Of a stretch of 64,000 nucleotides of DNA, positions 1 through 8,316 are shown piece after piece. The notes under the pieces were generated by a model. That model did not search any database. It was not told the DNA's origin and worked only from the letters and a program-made list of their open reading frames with translations. Numbering within the stretch: the stretch's first letter is position 1; each line of letters starts with the position of its first letter. The DNA lies in NCBI RefSeq assembly GCF_021390175.1, contig NZ_CP090004.1, positions 2,046,001-2,110,000 of the forward strand, given 5' to 3'. The DNA is from Flagellimonas sp. HMM57 (GTDB lineage: Bacteria > Bacteroidota > Bacteroidia > Flavobacteriales > Flavobacteriaceae). The position numbers and the translations under genes were made by a program.

Positions 1-167
1 GATTGTGATAAACCGGTTTTATCCTGTATAAAACCCACACAGACCCCATCATCAAAATGGTCGATATCCTGGTGCGGAGGAAAGTTCGCTTCAGGATTCT
101 TCAACCATTTTAGAATGTTGACCCTTGTTTTATTGGATAACACTTTGCTGATTTCAACAATATTCAT
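1..167 (-). CDS. ArsR-family HTH transcriptional regulator (partial, N-terminal 55 residues)
   Basis: The minus strand is open from the left edge to an ATG at 167. It begins MNIVEISKVLSNKTRVNILK and continues to VGFIQDKTGLSQ. This is the start of a winged-helix ArsR/SmtB-type regulator: the LSNKTRVNILKWL helix is followed by the first half of the DNA-recognition helix-turn-helix (IQDKTGLSQ). The remainder, including any metal-binding cysteines, lies outside the window, so the effector is unknown. A TATATTTG -7 box on the minus strand (172-179) sits only 4 bp before the ATG, and a perfect inverted repeat lies just upstream (194-213); together these suggest autoregulation. The family call is fairly secure; the ligand cannot be judged. 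Confidence 0.75.
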   Translation of the reverse strand, partial: MNIVEISKVLSNKTRVNILKWLKNPEANFPPHQDIDHFDDGVCVGFIQDKTGLSQ

Positions 168-171
168 AAGG

Positions 172-179
172 CAAATATA
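172..179 (-). promoter_or_regulatory. -7 promoter element of the arsR-like gene
   Basis: The minus strand reads TATATTTG, a match to the Bacteroidota -7 consensus TAnnTTTG. It ends 4 bp before the ATG at 167, so a transcript starting at the usual distance would have essentially no leader. Confidence 0.5.
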
Positions 180-193
180 AATTAAATATTTAT

Positions 194-213
194 ATATCTA
201 AATAAATAGATAT
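194..213. promoter_or_regulatory. Inverted repeat, candidate ArsR operator
   Basis: ATATCTA (194-200) and TAGATAT (207-213) are perfect inverted arms separated by 6 bp. The repeat lies between the divergent arsR-like gene and the beta-barrel protein gene, about 15 bp upstream of the arsR -7 box. ArsR-family dimers bind such palindromes in their own promoters. Binding here is inferred from position and symmetry only. Confidence 0.45.
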
Positions 214-289
214 GTTAATTTTCATTTTATTGCAAGTTCTCTTTTAAAAAGTATATCACATAGAAAATTGGGATTTTACATAATCCAAT

Positions 290-297
290 TATATTTG
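290..297 (+). promoter_or_regulatory. -7 promoter element for the secreted beta-barrel gene
   Basis: TATATTTG matches TAnnTTTG. A TTG triplet at 268-270 lies 19 bp upstream, where the -33 element is expected. The ATG at 331 follows 33 bp downstream. The box lies inside the longer reading frame that opens at 268, which supports the internal start at 331. Confidence 0.55.
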
Positions 298-330
298 TAC
301 AAGCAGCAAGCCCCCCAAATCTTTATCGAT

Positions 331-882
331 ATGAAAAAAAACTGCCTACATTATTTGGCATTTTTGGCTATGCTCATGATTTCCTTTGAACATGTCTATT
401 CACAAAGAAGTGACTTTTTCTTTGATGTAGTGCCAAGCTACAAAACGAACGGATATGGTTTAAACGCCAATATCAATTACTATCACAACACTACGGATTT
501 TTTTAGGGTATCGTTTGTTTTTGCCTCAACAAAAGAACAGCCAGACGGTGGTCTTGAGTTTCCGTATGAAGACTATTTGTTGGACCTTGGCTATTTTACA
601 ACAGTGTTAACATCGCCAAATAGGGGATTCTTTATTTATTTTGGGGGTGGTCCCTCTTTGGGCTATAAGCATATCAATGATGGGGAAACCGATTTCCCCT
701 TCGATGCAGTTGAAGCGGAAAGTAGCTTTATCTATGGTGGCTTTGCCACTTTTGAACTGGATTTTTTCCTGTCGGATACGTTTTCAATAATTCTTCCTGT
801 TACGGGATTCTATCATTTCAATAGCGACCTTAATGAAACTGCGCTCTTGGTAGGTGTGGGACTGCGGTATTATTTGGATTAG
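331..882 (+). CDS. Secreted outer-membrane beta-barrel-like protein of unknown function
   Basis: 183 aa. The start chosen is the ATG at 331, because it begins a clear signal peptide (MKK, then a hydrophobic stretch ending near HVYSQ) and lies just downstream of a good promoter; the frame is open back to a TTG at 268. The mature part has alternating hydrophobic and aromatic residues, many Gly/Tyr/Phe, and a C-terminal LRYYLD segment, as in small 8-strand outer-membrane barrels. No specific family was recognised. A 7-bp hairpin (879-900) overlaps the stop codon but has no T-run. The gene is divergent from the ArsR-type regulator and shares the intergenic region with the candidate operator, so it may be its target. 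Confidence 0.6.
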   Translation: MKKNCLHYLAFLAMLMISFEHVYSQRSDFFFDVVPSYKTNGYGLNANINYYHNTTDFFRVSFVFASTKEQPDGGLEFPYEDYLLDLGYFTTVLTSPNRGFFIYFGGGPSLGYKHINDGETDFPFDAVEAESSFIYGGFATFELDFFLSDTFSIILPVTGFYHFNSDLNETALLVGVGLRYYLD

Positions 883-936
883 GCTTTTTGATTAGCCTAA
901 GTATCTAGAAAAAGTATATTGAAAAACCTATTGGGA

Positions 937-1680
937 TCAGGATTTCACCTTATTTTTCAAATACTTATTTATTTCTTTAAAGGGTAAGGTTAAAAGAATA
1001 GGACCATCTGCATAGGAAGCCACTTCGTACTGGTTGTATACAAATTGGATTCCATCTTCCGTGTATCCAATATTTTCGGCCAAATGGAATTCATCATCTT
1101 CGAACATAAATCCTGTAACATTAATGTTACCTTTTTCCGGAATACTTTCCTGAGCTCTGAACTTAGCTTCCGCCAATTTTTGAAAGTCTTCTAAATCCTC
1201 AAAAAGCTCCCAATTTTCCAACTCTGTTCCCTTTATCTTATCAAAATTTAAAAATGTAGTTGCGCCATACCCGTGTGCACCGCCCGTATAAATATAGGTT
1301 TTCATCGCAAGTGTCAAGATATTCTGGTCTTCGTAAACAACTTCGCCATCCACTTTAGCCTCCCATCCAACGGTGTCTTCAGGAAATCTGGTAGCCAGTT
1401 CTTCAAAACTTTTAGTAAAAGATACGATTGCATCGTTCAGGGTTTCAATATCCTCTTCCTCATCAAAAGAAAGATATGAGATGATTTCTTCTTCGGTACT
1501 ACGGTTTATCGTATTTGCAATTGCAGTGTCGTCAATGGCCTTGGGAACGTCAATGTCGATTTTGGGGCAAGTTGCACAATCCTCGCCAACTATTTGTAAG
1601 GGTTCAAAAGTAAGTTTATCACTGTTTTCGCAACCAATGGCTATCAATACAAGAAGGAGTATGCCTATAGATTTTTTCAT
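937..1680 (-). CDS. Lipoprotein with DUF4163/DUF3298 (PdaC/RsiV-like) domains
   Basis: 247 aa from the ATG at 1680; the frame extends further upstream but without a signal sequence. The N-terminus is MKKSIGILLLVLIAIGC, a type II signal peptide with lipobox AIGC. The body contains TYIYTGGAHGYGATTFLNFD, the typical junction between a DUF4163 and a DUF3298 domain, a pair found in RsiV-like anti-sigma factors and PdaC-type envelope proteins. A catalytic role is not implied, since no deacetylase domain is attached. A minus-strand TATTTTTG at 1701-1708 is a plausible -7 box, 20 bp upstream of the start. Confidence 0.7.
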   Translation of the reverse strand: MKKSIGILLLVLIAIGCENSDKLTFEPLQIVGEDCATCPKIDIDVPKAIDDTAIANTINRSTEEEIISYLSFDEEEDIETLNDAIVSFTKSFEELATRFPEDTVGWEAKVDGEVVYEDQNILTLAMKTYIYTGGAHGYGATTFLNFDKIKGTELENWELFEDLEDFQKLAEAKFRAQESIPEKGNINVTGFMFEDDEFHLAENIGYTEDGIQFVYNQYEVASYADGPILLTLPFKEINKYLKNKVKS

Positions 1681-1739
1681 ATTGGAGGTTTTAGGGGCTT
1701 CAAAAATAATACATCGTTGATTACTCCAAAAGATAACGA

Positions 1740-1747
1740 TACATTTG
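1740..1747 (+). promoter_or_regulatory. -7 promoter element of the cystathionine gamma-synthase/lyase gene
   Basis: TACATTTG matches TAnnTTTG and ends 18 bp before the ATG at 1766, which is why that start is preferred to an in-frame start at 1745. Confidence 0.55.
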
Positions 1748-1765
1748 TACGCAGATTTAGAAAAA

Positions 1766-2920
1766 ATGAGCAAAAAAGACTTAAAATTCAACAGTAAGAC
1801 CATTCACGGGGGACAACACCCAGATAAAGCTTATGGTTCGGTTATGCCACCGATTTATCAAACATCGACCTATGCCCAAACCACTCCAGGAGGACATCAA
1901 GGGTTTGAATATTCCCGTAGTGCCAATCCAACAAGAACTGCATTGGAGAATTCTTTAGCGAGTATTGAAAACGGCACATATGGACTTGCATTTGCAAGTG
2001 GACTTGCTGCTATTGATGCAGTTATAAAGCTTTTGAATCCAGGCGATGAGGTAGTCTCAACCAATGATCTCTACGGAGGTAGTTATCGTTTGTTCAAACA
2101 GATATTTGAAAAATATGGGATTACGTTCCATTTTATAGGCATGCAAAGCGTTGCCGCAATTGAGGAACGCATCAACAATAATACAAAGCTTATTTGGGTT
2201 GAGACTCCTACCAATCCTATGATGAACGTTATTGATGTTAAAGCAATATCGGCTTTAGCCAAAAAGCATGATTTACTTTTAGCGGTAGACAATACGTTTG
2301 CCACTCCTTACTTACAGCGACCCTTGGATTTAGGAGCTGATATTGTGATGCATTCGGCCACAAAATACTTGGGAGGTCATAGCGATATTGTTGTGGGTGC
2401 CCTGGTCGTCAAGGATAAAGACTTGGCTGACAAACTGTATTTTATTCAAAATGCAAGTGGTGCGGTATGCGGTCCTATGGATAGCTTTTTAACACTACGC
2501 GGCATAAAAACATTGCACGTCCGTATGCAACGGCATTGCGAAAACGGAAAGGCCATTGCAGAATACCTGGTCAAGCATCCAAAAATTGGAAAGGTATATT
2601 GGCCAGGATTTGAGACACATCCAAACCATGATGTGGCCAAAGCCCAAATGGATGATTTTGGCGGAATGATTTCCTTTGTTCCAGATGGAAGTAGTTATGA
2701 AGATGCGATTAAAATAGTTGAGAAATTAGAAGTTTTTACGCTTGCAGAATCTTTGGGCGGAGTTGAAAGTTTAGCGGGTCATCCTGCAAGTATGACACAT
2801 GCAAGTATTCCAAAAGAAGAACGGGAGAAAAGTGGTGTAGTGGATGCGTTGATCAGGTTAAGTGTGGGAATAGAGGATGCTGATGACTTAATAGCAGACT
2901 TGGAACAGGCGATAGGGTAG
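1766..2920 (+). CDS. Cystathionine gamma-synthase / gamma-lyase family PLP enzyme
   Basis: 384 aa, a full-length Cys/Met-metabolism PLP-dependent enzyme (fold type I). Visible motifs include YSRSANPTRTALE near the N-terminus, the ASGLAA glycine-rich segment, the DNTFATPY segment with the PLP-binding aspartate, and the Schiff-base lysine K200 in HSATKYLGGHSD. The C-terminal ESLGGVESLAGHPASMTH segment is typical of cystathionine gamma-synthases and gamma-lyases. These act in transsulfuration: O-acyl-homoserine plus cysteine to cystathionine, or the reverse cleavage. Sequence alone does not separate synthase from lyase. The gene is monocistronic and divergent from the lipoprotein gene. Confidence 0.85.
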   Translation: MSKKDLKFNSKTIHGGQHPDKAYGSVMPPIYQTSTYAQTTPGGHQGFEYSRSANPTRTALENSLASIENGTYGLAFASGLAAIDAVIKLLNPGDEVVSTNDLYGGSYRLFKQIFEKYGITFHFIGMQSVAAIEERINNNTKLIWVETPTNPMMNVIDVKAISALAKKHDLLLAVDNTFATPYLQRPLDLGADIVMHSATKYLGGHSDIVVGALVVKDKDLADKLYFIQNASGAVCGPMDSFLTLRGIKTLHVRMQRHCENGKAIAEYLVKHPKIGKVYWPGFETHPNHDVAKAQMDDFGGMISFVPDGSSYEDAIKIVEKLEVFTLAESLGGVESLAGHPASMTHASIPKEEREKSGVVDALIRLSVGIEDADDLIADLEQAIG

Positions 2921-2972
2921 TAAAATTTTGCAAAATTTTTAAAAAAGGCACATTCTAATTATGTAAATAGTA

Positions 2973-2980
2973 TAATTTTG
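2973..2980 (+). promoter_or_regulatory. -7 promoter element of gdhA
   Basis: TAATTTTG matches TAnnTTTG. It predicts a leader of about 65 nt before the ATG at 3053, and the leader contains the dispersed repeat at 3010-3029. Confidence 0.5.
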
Positions 2981-3009
2981 CCGTCAAATTCCTAATTTAT
3001 TAAAAACAG

Positions 3010-3029
3010 CCCTGAGCAGAGTCGATGGG
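3010..3029 (+). repeat. Dispersed CCCTGAG...GTCGA repeat in the gdhA leader
   Basis: CCCTGAGCAGAGTCGATGGG. A close relative occurs at 54005-54024 (CCCTGAGAACAGTCGAAGGG), and a reverse-oriented remnant with CTTCGACAAGCTCAG lies at 62470-62491. Such short imperfectly palindromic sequences are common extragenic repeats in Flavobacteriaceae. This copy lies in the predicted 5' leader of gdhA. Confidence 0.5.
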
Positions 3030-3052
3030 ATAACAAACTAGTAATCCGTTTT

Positions 3053-4396
3053 ATGGAAGCAAAAATCAAAGCATTTATGGATGAGGTCAAGACCCGAAAT
3101 GGTCATGAACCAGAATTCATCCAAGCGGTACAAGAGGTTGCGGAAACCGTTATACCTTATATCGTAAAGCATGATATCTATCATGGAAAGAACATTTTAC
3201 TTCGCATGGTCGAGCCAGAGCGTTTAATTTCTTTTCGCGTAGCTTGGGTAGATGATGATGGTGAGATTCATGTAAACCGTGGATATCGGATTCAGATGAA
3301 TTCGGCTATTGGGCCTTACAAAGGAGGTTTAAGGTTTCACCCAACGGTCAATGCCAGCGTTTTGAAATTCTTGGCTTTTGAGCAAGTTTTCAAAAATAGC
3401 TTGACCACCCTTCCCATGGGCGGAGGAAAAGGAGGTTCCGATTTTGACCCAAAAGGTAAATCGGACGATGAAATAATGCGTTTTTGTCATTCCTTCATGA
3501 CCGAGTTATGCCGTCATATTGGCCCAAATACCGATGTACCTGCCGGTGATATTGGTGTTGGTGCCCGTGAAATCGGGTTTTTGTTCGGAAAATATAAAAA
3601 GATACGAAACGAATTCACCGGGGTCCTTACCGGTAAGGGTATCTCTTGGGGTGGTTCGTTAATTCGTCCAGAAGCTACGGGCTACGGTACCGTATATTTT
3701 GCAGATAGTATGCTGAAAACGAACAACGACTCTTTTGAAGGTAAAAAAGTGGTTATTTCGGGATCGGGAAATGTTGCACAATATGCAGCTGAAAAAGTGT
3801 TACAGTTAGGTGGAAAAGTATTGACGTTATCTGATTCGGGCGGTTACATTTATGACAAAGATGGTATTGATAGTGAAAAACTTTCCTTTGTCATGGACCT
3901 TAAGAACAATCGAAGAGGAAGAATTTCTGAATATGCGGATAAGTACACTTCTGCAGAGTTCTATAAAGGTAAAACACCATGGGAGGTTGCATGTGACGTT
4001 GCCTTACCATGTGCAACGCAGAACGAACTAAATGGAGACGACGCAGCAACTTTAATAAAAAATGGCTGTGTAGCAGTGGCCGAAGGTGCCAATATGCCAT
4101 CGACCCCAGAAGCTATCCATGCTTTCCACGATGCAAAAATACTATTTGCTCCGGGTAAAGCCTCCAATGCCGGTGGTGTCGCCACTTCAGGATTGGAAAT
4201 GTCGCAGAACTCTTTGCGTATAAGCTGGACAAGAGAAGAGGTGGACGAACGCCTTAAAGGTATTATGGAAGACATTCATGATTCTTGTATCGAGTACGGT
4301 AAAGAAGAAGGCGGATATTGTAATTACGTAAAAGGAGCAAATATTGCCGGTTTCGTAAAAGTAGCCGATGCGATGTTGGCGCAGGGCGTAATCTAA
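3053..4396 (+). CDS. gdhA: NADP-specific glutamate dehydrogenase
   Basis: 447 aa, the usual length of hexameric GdhA. It catalyses 2-oxoglutarate + NH4+ + NADPH to glutamate, a main entry point of ammonium into amino acids. The N-terminal Glu-binding domain has YKGGLRFHP and the catalytic-lysine motif LPMGGGKGG (K126). The Rossmann domain carries VVISGSGNVAQYA. The C-terminus has NAGGVATSGLEMSQNS, the family signature around the active-site cleft. The gene has its own promoter (2973-2980) and a strong terminator (4429-4470), so it is probably a single-gene unit. Confidence 0.95.
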   Translation: MEAKIKAFMDEVKTRNGHEPEFIQAVQEVAETVIPYIVKHDIYHGKNILLRMVEPERLISFRVAWVDDDGEIHVNRGYRIQMNSAIGPYKGGLRFHPTVNASVLKFLAFEQVFKNSLTTLPMGGGKGGSDFDPKGKSDDEIMRFCHSFMTELCRHIGPNTDVPAGDIGVGAREIGFLFGKYKKIRNEFTGVLTGKGISWGGSLIRPEATGYGTVYFADSMLKTNNDSFEGKKVVISGSGNVAQYAAEKVLQLGGKVLTLSDSGGYIYDKDGIDSEKLSFVMDLKNNRRGRISEYADKYTSAEFYKGKTPWEVACDVALPCATQNELNGDDAATLIKNGCVAVAEGANMPSTPEAIHAFHDAKILFAPGKASNAGGVATSGLEMSQNSLRISWTREEVDERLKGIMEDIHDSCIEYGKEEGGYCNYVKGANIAGFVKVADAMLAQGVI

Positions 4397-4428
4397 GGTA
4401 CAAAATTAGAAATACGAAGTACGAATGA

Positions 4429-4470
4429 AGACCCTTCGGATTTTAAAATCCGAAGGGTCTTTTTGTTTGA
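4429..4470 (+). terminator. Rho-independent terminator after gdhA
   Basis: A perfect 32-bp palindrome (AGACCCTTCGGATTTT and its reverse complement, 4429-4460) is followed by TTTTTGTTT. It lies 33 bp downstream of the gdhA stop and 107 bp before recO. Confidence 0.85.
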
Positions 4471-4576
4471 TGACATAAGCTTTTCTTGCAAAATATTTCG
4501 AACTAACTACATCTGATTTCTTAATTCGTACCTCAAACTTTTTCAGATTATCTTTATCTAGATTCAACTTCGGTAA

Positions 4577-5296
4577 ATGCAGGTAACTACAAGGGCAATA
4601 GTACTTTCTTCGTTAAAATATGGTGACACCAGCCTTATCGTTAAAGCCTTTACTGCTTCTGATGGTTTAAAGTCCTATTTATTAAAAGGGGTATTGAGTT
4701 CAAAAAGGGGCAAGGTTAAAGCTGCATATTTTCTTCCATTAATGCAGTTGGAGATTGTAGCGGTACATAAGAATAAGGGGACACTGGAAAGCATACGAGA
4801 AGTTAGGGTAATCCACCCTTATAAAACACTCCATACCGATATCATCAAAAATAGTATGGTACTTTTTTTAGCGGAAATGTTGGGAAATAGTATTCAAGAG
4901 CAAGAAGAGGACAAAGCCCTTTTTCAATATCTTGAATATGCATTGTACTGGCTGGATGAGCATCCTTCAAACTCCAATTTTCATATTTTGTTTCTGCTGA
5001 ACATAACCAAGTACCTAGGATTCTATCCGGACACTTCTTTTCAAGATGCACTTTTTTTTGATTTAATGGAAGGAAGCTTTTCCAAAACACCTACCCTCAA
5101 CCCTTTGATTCAAGATGAGGACTTAATTCATTTCAAGAAGTTTTTAGGCATAAATTTTGATGCACTAAATGCGATACAAATGGGTAAATCGCAGCGACAA
5201 GAGCTCCTAAAAAAAGTTATTCTATATTTTGAATTACATTTGCACGGTTTCAGGAAACCGAAGTCTTTGGCGGTTTTAAACGCAGTTTTTGAATAG
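4577..5296 (+). CDS. recO: DNA repair protein RecO
   Basis: 239 aa. The N-terminal OB-fold begins MQVTTRAIVLSSLKYGDTSL, followed by VKAFTASDGLKSYLLKGV, the characteristic RecO start. The helical C-terminal domain follows (LLNITKYLGFYPD). RecO loads RecA onto SSB-coated single-stranded DNA in the RecFOR pathway. The zinc-finger cysteines seen in some RecO proteins are absent. The stop codon lies 1 bp before the next gene, so the receptor at 5298 is probably cotranscribed. Confidence 0.9.
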   Translation: MQVTTRAIVLSSLKYGDTSLIVKAFTASDGLKSYLLKGVLSSKRGKVKAAYFLPLMQLEIVAVHKNKGTLESIREVRVIHPYKTLHTDIIKNSMVLFLAEMLGNSIQEQEEDKALFQYLEYALYWLDEHPSNSNFHILFLLNITKYLGFYPDTSFQDALFFDLMEGSFSKTPTLNPLIQDEDLIHFKKFLGINFDALNAIQMGKSQRQELLKKVILYFELHLHGFRKPKSLAVLNAVFE

Positions 5297-5297
5297 T

Positions 5298-7712
5298 ATG
5301 CACAGCAAAGGTTTTATCCTCTTTTTTTTATTGATTTCCTGTACCATTTTTTCTCAGGAAATCAAGGTTGTGGATGCGGTTACGGGTAATCCAATTTCCA
5401 ATATTGCGGTGTACAATAAGGATAAATCCAAAACAACGATTTCTGACTTTGACGGTAAATGCGACTTAAAAGCTTTCTCCAAAAACGAAACGATACTGTT
5501 TAAGCATATTAGTTACCAGACCTATGCTACGACCAAGGCACAAATAGCCAAGAAAGGAAACCGGGTCTATTTAGATTTAAAACTGGAAGAACTACAAGAA
5601 ATAGTGATGTCCGTGTCTAAATGGGAACAGCAAAAAAAAGATATTCCGCAAAAGATTGAATCCATTGATGCAAGAACCGTATCCTTTACCGCACCACAAA
5701 CATCGGCTGACTTACTCCAGAATAGCGGAAAGGTTTTTGTTCAAAAGAGTCAACTTGGTGGTGGTAGCCCTATGATTAGGGGGTTTGCAACAAGCAGACT
5801 ATTGTTGTCTGTGGACGGAGTTCGTATGAACAATGCCATTTTTAGAGATGGAAATATTCAAAATGTGATTTCTGTAGATCCCTTTACCATAAAAAATACG
5901 GAAGTAATCTTTGGCCCCGGCTCTGTTATTTATGGAAGCGATGCCATTGGGGGTGTGATGAATTTTTTCACTAAAAAGCCAAGATTTTCCTTTACGGATA
6001 GTCTCACGTTTTCAGGAAATGCCAATTATAGATTTGCTTCAGCAAACAATGAAAGTACTACGCACTTAGATTTTAACATAGGCAAAAAGAAATGGGCATC
6101 GTATACCAGTTTCACGTATAATGATTTTGATGACTTGGTCATGGGAGAGCACGGTCGCGATTCGTACCTGCGGAACACTTTTGTAAGAAGGGAAAATGGG
6201 GTGGATGTATTGGTACAAAACGATGACCCTAGAAAACAGGTTACTTCTGGATATGATCAAATAAATTTTCTTCAAAAGTTTACCTATAAACCCAATACTA
6301 CCTGGAACTATGATTTAGGACTGTATTACTCGGAAACTTCCAATTTCTCTAGATACGATAGGTTGATTCGCCCTAACAGTGATGGAGATGGGCTACGTTC
6401 TGCAGAGTGGTTTTATGGTCCTCAAAAGTGGTTCATGGGAAATTTTCAATTGACCAAAAAAGGAAAGAACAAATTCTATGATGGCGTTAAACTAACCGCA
6501 GCCTATCAGCATTTTGAAGAAAGCAGAAATGAAAGAGGTTTTCAAGAGGATGATAGGTTTACTACAGAGGAAAAGTTAGATGCACTATCCGTAAACCTGG
6601 ACTTTGAAAACAAAAAAATTGGAGATCTTAGATTGTATTATGGTGCTGAGTATATCTTTAACAAAGTAAATTCTGAAGGAACCCAAACAAATATAGAAAC
6701 TAATGAAGTTACCGCAGCGGCATCAAGATACCCAGATGGAGCTACTTGGCAGACTTTTGCAGGGTACTTAAATAGTGAATGGCAACTGAAACCGAATTTT
6801 ACCTTATTGTCCGGAGCTCGATATAGCCAAGTTTGGGTAGATGCCCAATTTGACAAGACTTTCTTTCAATTTCCTTTTGATGAAGCGGACTTGATAACAG
6901 GCGCTTTCACAGGTAGTGTCGGGTTTAGCTGGTTTCCAAAAGCCAATCTTCAAATTACGTTGAACGGCTCCACAGGTTTTAGAGCTCCGAACATAGATGA
7001 TATTGGAAAAGTGTTTGACTCTGAACCCGGTTCTGTGGTAGTTCCAAATCCAGATTTAGAACCTGAATATGCTTACAATGCAGAAGTGGGTGTTCGAAAA
7101 AATTTCAATGATAGGTTGGTATTAAAAGGAGCGGCATATTACACCTATTTGGTAGATGCTTTGGTAAGAAGAGATTATGAGTTCAATGGGGCATCGGAGA
7201 TCATATACAATAATGAATTGAGCAATGTACAAGCTATCCAAAATGCAGCAAAAGCTTACGTGTACGGTTTTGAACTAAGTATGGAAGCTTTCTTGAGCGA
7301 TAATTGGTCCTTTTTTTCAAATCTTACCATTACCGAAGGTATCGAAGAAGATGAAGATGGTACGGATTCACCTGCAAGACACGTGGCGCCAACATTTGGA
7401 GACTTTCATTTGGTATGGCAGAACCAGCGATTAAAAACAGATTTCTTTCTAAATTACAATGGTGAAATCAGTTTTAATGATTTGGCATTCTCGGAACGCA
7501 GCAAAGAGTTTATTTATGCTACCGATGAAAACGGCAACCCATTTTCACCTTCTTGGTACACCTTAAATTTTAGGTCACAATATAGAATATCCAATGCTTT
7601 AAAGACAACAATAAGCTTGGAAAACATGACAAATCAGCGTTATAGAACGTATTCTTCAGGTATCGTGGCTCCCGGTACAAATTTCATTTTAGGATTGGGA
7701 TATAGTTTTTGA
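5298..7712 (+). CDS. TonB-dependent receptor, haem/haemoglobin-receptor-like
   Basis: 804 aa from the ATG at 5298; a TTG at 5289 in the same frame overlaps recO but leaves the signal peptide less well placed. A signal peptide (SCTIFSQ) is followed by a carboxypeptidase-regulatory-like domain (about residues 20-95), a plug domain (about 115-225) and a 22-strand barrel ending in aromatic F. The plug holds LGGGSPMIRGF, LLSVDGVRMNNAIFRDGN and FGPGSVIYGSDAIGGVMN, a signature of the haemin/haemoglobin/lactoferrin branch of TonB receptors. The substrate is therefore probably haem or a haem protein, but this is a subfamily inference. The hairpin at 7722-7756 follows. Confidence 0.8.
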   Translation: MHSKGFILFFLLISCTIFSQEIKVVDAVTGNPISNIAVYNKDKSKTTISDFDGKCDLKAFSKNETILFKHISYQTYATTKAQIAKKGNRVYLDLKLEELQEIVMSVSKWEQQKKDIPQKIESIDARTVSFTAPQTSADLLQNSGKVFVQKSQLGGGSPMIRGFATSRLLLSVDGVRMNNAIFRDGNIQNVISVDPFTIKNTEVIFGPGSVIYGSDAIGGVMNFFTKKPRFSFTDSLTFSGNANYRFASANNESTTHLDFNIGKKKWASYTSFTYNDFDDLVMGEHGRDSYLRNTFVRRENGVDVLVQNDDPRKQVTSGYDQINFLQKFTYKPNTTWNYDLGLYYSETSNFSRYDRLIRPNSDGDGLRSAEWFYGPQKWFMGNFQLTKKGKNKFYDGVKLTAAYQHFEESRNERGFQEDDRFTTEEKLDALSVNLDFENKKIGDLRLYYGAEYIFNKVNSEGTQTNIETNEVTAAASRYPDGATWQTFAGYLNSEWQLKPNFTLLSGARYSQVWVDAQFDKTFFQFPFDEADLITGAFTGSVGFSWFPKANLQITLNGSTGFRAPNIDDIGKVFDSEPGSVVVPNPDLEPEYAYNAEVGVRKNFNDRLVLKGAAYYTYLVDALVRRDYEFNGASEIIYNNELSNVQAIQNAAKAYVYGFELSMEAFLSDNWSFFSNLTITEGIEEDEDGTDSPARHVAPTFGDFHLVWQNQRLKTDFFLNYNGEISFNDLAFSERSKEFIYATDENGNPFSPSWYTLNFRSQYRISNALKTTISLENMTNQRYRTYSSGIVAPGTNFILGLGYSF

Positions 7713-7721
7713 AAACAAAAA

Positions 7722-7756
7722 AGGGCCTCCAAAAGAAATTTCTTTTTGGAGGCCCT
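7722..7756 (-). terminator. Hairpin between convergent genes; terminator on the minus strand
   Basis: GGGCCTCCAAAA pairs with TTTTTGGAGGCCC through a long stem with one bulge. On the minus strand the stem is followed by a T-rich run (CTTTTTTGTTTTC), so it should terminate the lipoprotein transcript; on the plus strand it lacks a T-run but may still mark the end of the receptor mRNA. Confidence 0.75.
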
Positions 7757-7780
7757 CAATTGTCTTTGCTTGTAGGCAGT

Positions 7781-8134
7781 TTAGTGCTCTACTTTTTCTT
7801 TTGCATCTTCTGCGGCCTTTTTAAGGTCATTTGCTGTTTTGTTGGCAGTATCTTTCATGTCTTCGCCCATTTCTTTGGCTTTGTTCATGGTTTCTTCACC
7901 AGCTTTTTCAATACTGTCCATAGCTTTTTCACCAGCAGCTTTCATGTCTTCCCCAGCTTCCTTCATGGTATCGGCTGCGTCATCGGCCGCTTTTTTCAAA
8001 TCATTGCCAGCCTCTTCTAAAGACCCAGCTGCTTCCTCTGTAGCCTCTTTGGCTTTATCCGAAGCTTCCTTGCAGGATACCATTGTAGTTGCGGATATCA
8101 ATAACGCAACAATTGCAATACATACTTTTTTCAT
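7781..8134 (-). CDS. Small lipoprotein with amphipathic Ala/Lys/Glu repeats
   Basis: 117 aa. The type II signal peptide ends in TTMVSC. The rest is almost entirely short charged repeats such as KEATEEAAGSLEEAGNDLKK, AADDAADTMKEAGED and KAMDSIEKAGEE, rich in A, K, E, D and lacking aromatic residues and proline. The roughly 11-residue periodicity resembles apolipoprotein- or LEA-like amphipathic helices or an extended coiled coil. Such proteins can coat membranes or protect during stress, but no function is shown here. Homologous low-complexity lipoproteins occur in other flavobacteria. Divergent from ileS. Confidence 0.75.
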   Translation of the reverse strand: MKKVCIAIVALLISATTMVSCKEASDKAKEATEEAAGSLEEAGNDLKKAADDAADTMKEAGEDMKAAGEKAMDSIEKAGEETMNKAKEMGEDMKDTANKTANDLKKAAEDAKEKVEH

Positions 8135-8274
8135 TTTAAAAATGGTTTAGTGTTAATACTGTGAAGATATATATTTTGGTTTAAATGGGAACTTACGGTG
8201 TATCATATTTAGATTAAGCATTTTATACAAATTCAAATACCTGATTAGGAAAGCTATAATTCCCAGTAAATTTT

Positions 8275-8282
8275 TAATTTTG
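8275..8282 (+). promoter_or_regulatory. -7 promoter element of ileS
   Basis: TAATTTTG matches TAnnTTTG and lies 34 bp before the ileS ATG. Confidence 0.5.
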
Positions 8283-8316
8283 CAAACTTGGAAATCTAGA
8301 AGAAGTAGCTATACAT

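Noticed and set aside
268..330. Upstream extension of the beta-barrel gene from a TTG
   Set aside because: It overlaps the -7 promoter element and would bury the signal peptide; the ATG at 331 is preferred.
879..900. TTAGGCT/AGCCTAA hairpin at the stop of the beta-barrel gene
   Set aside because: No T-run on either strand, so not called as a terminator.
7709..8020. Phe/Val-rich open frame opposite the repeat lipoprotein
   Set aside because: It is the antisense shadow of the Ala/Lys/Glu-rich lipoprotein; the low-complexity composition simply mirrors those codons.
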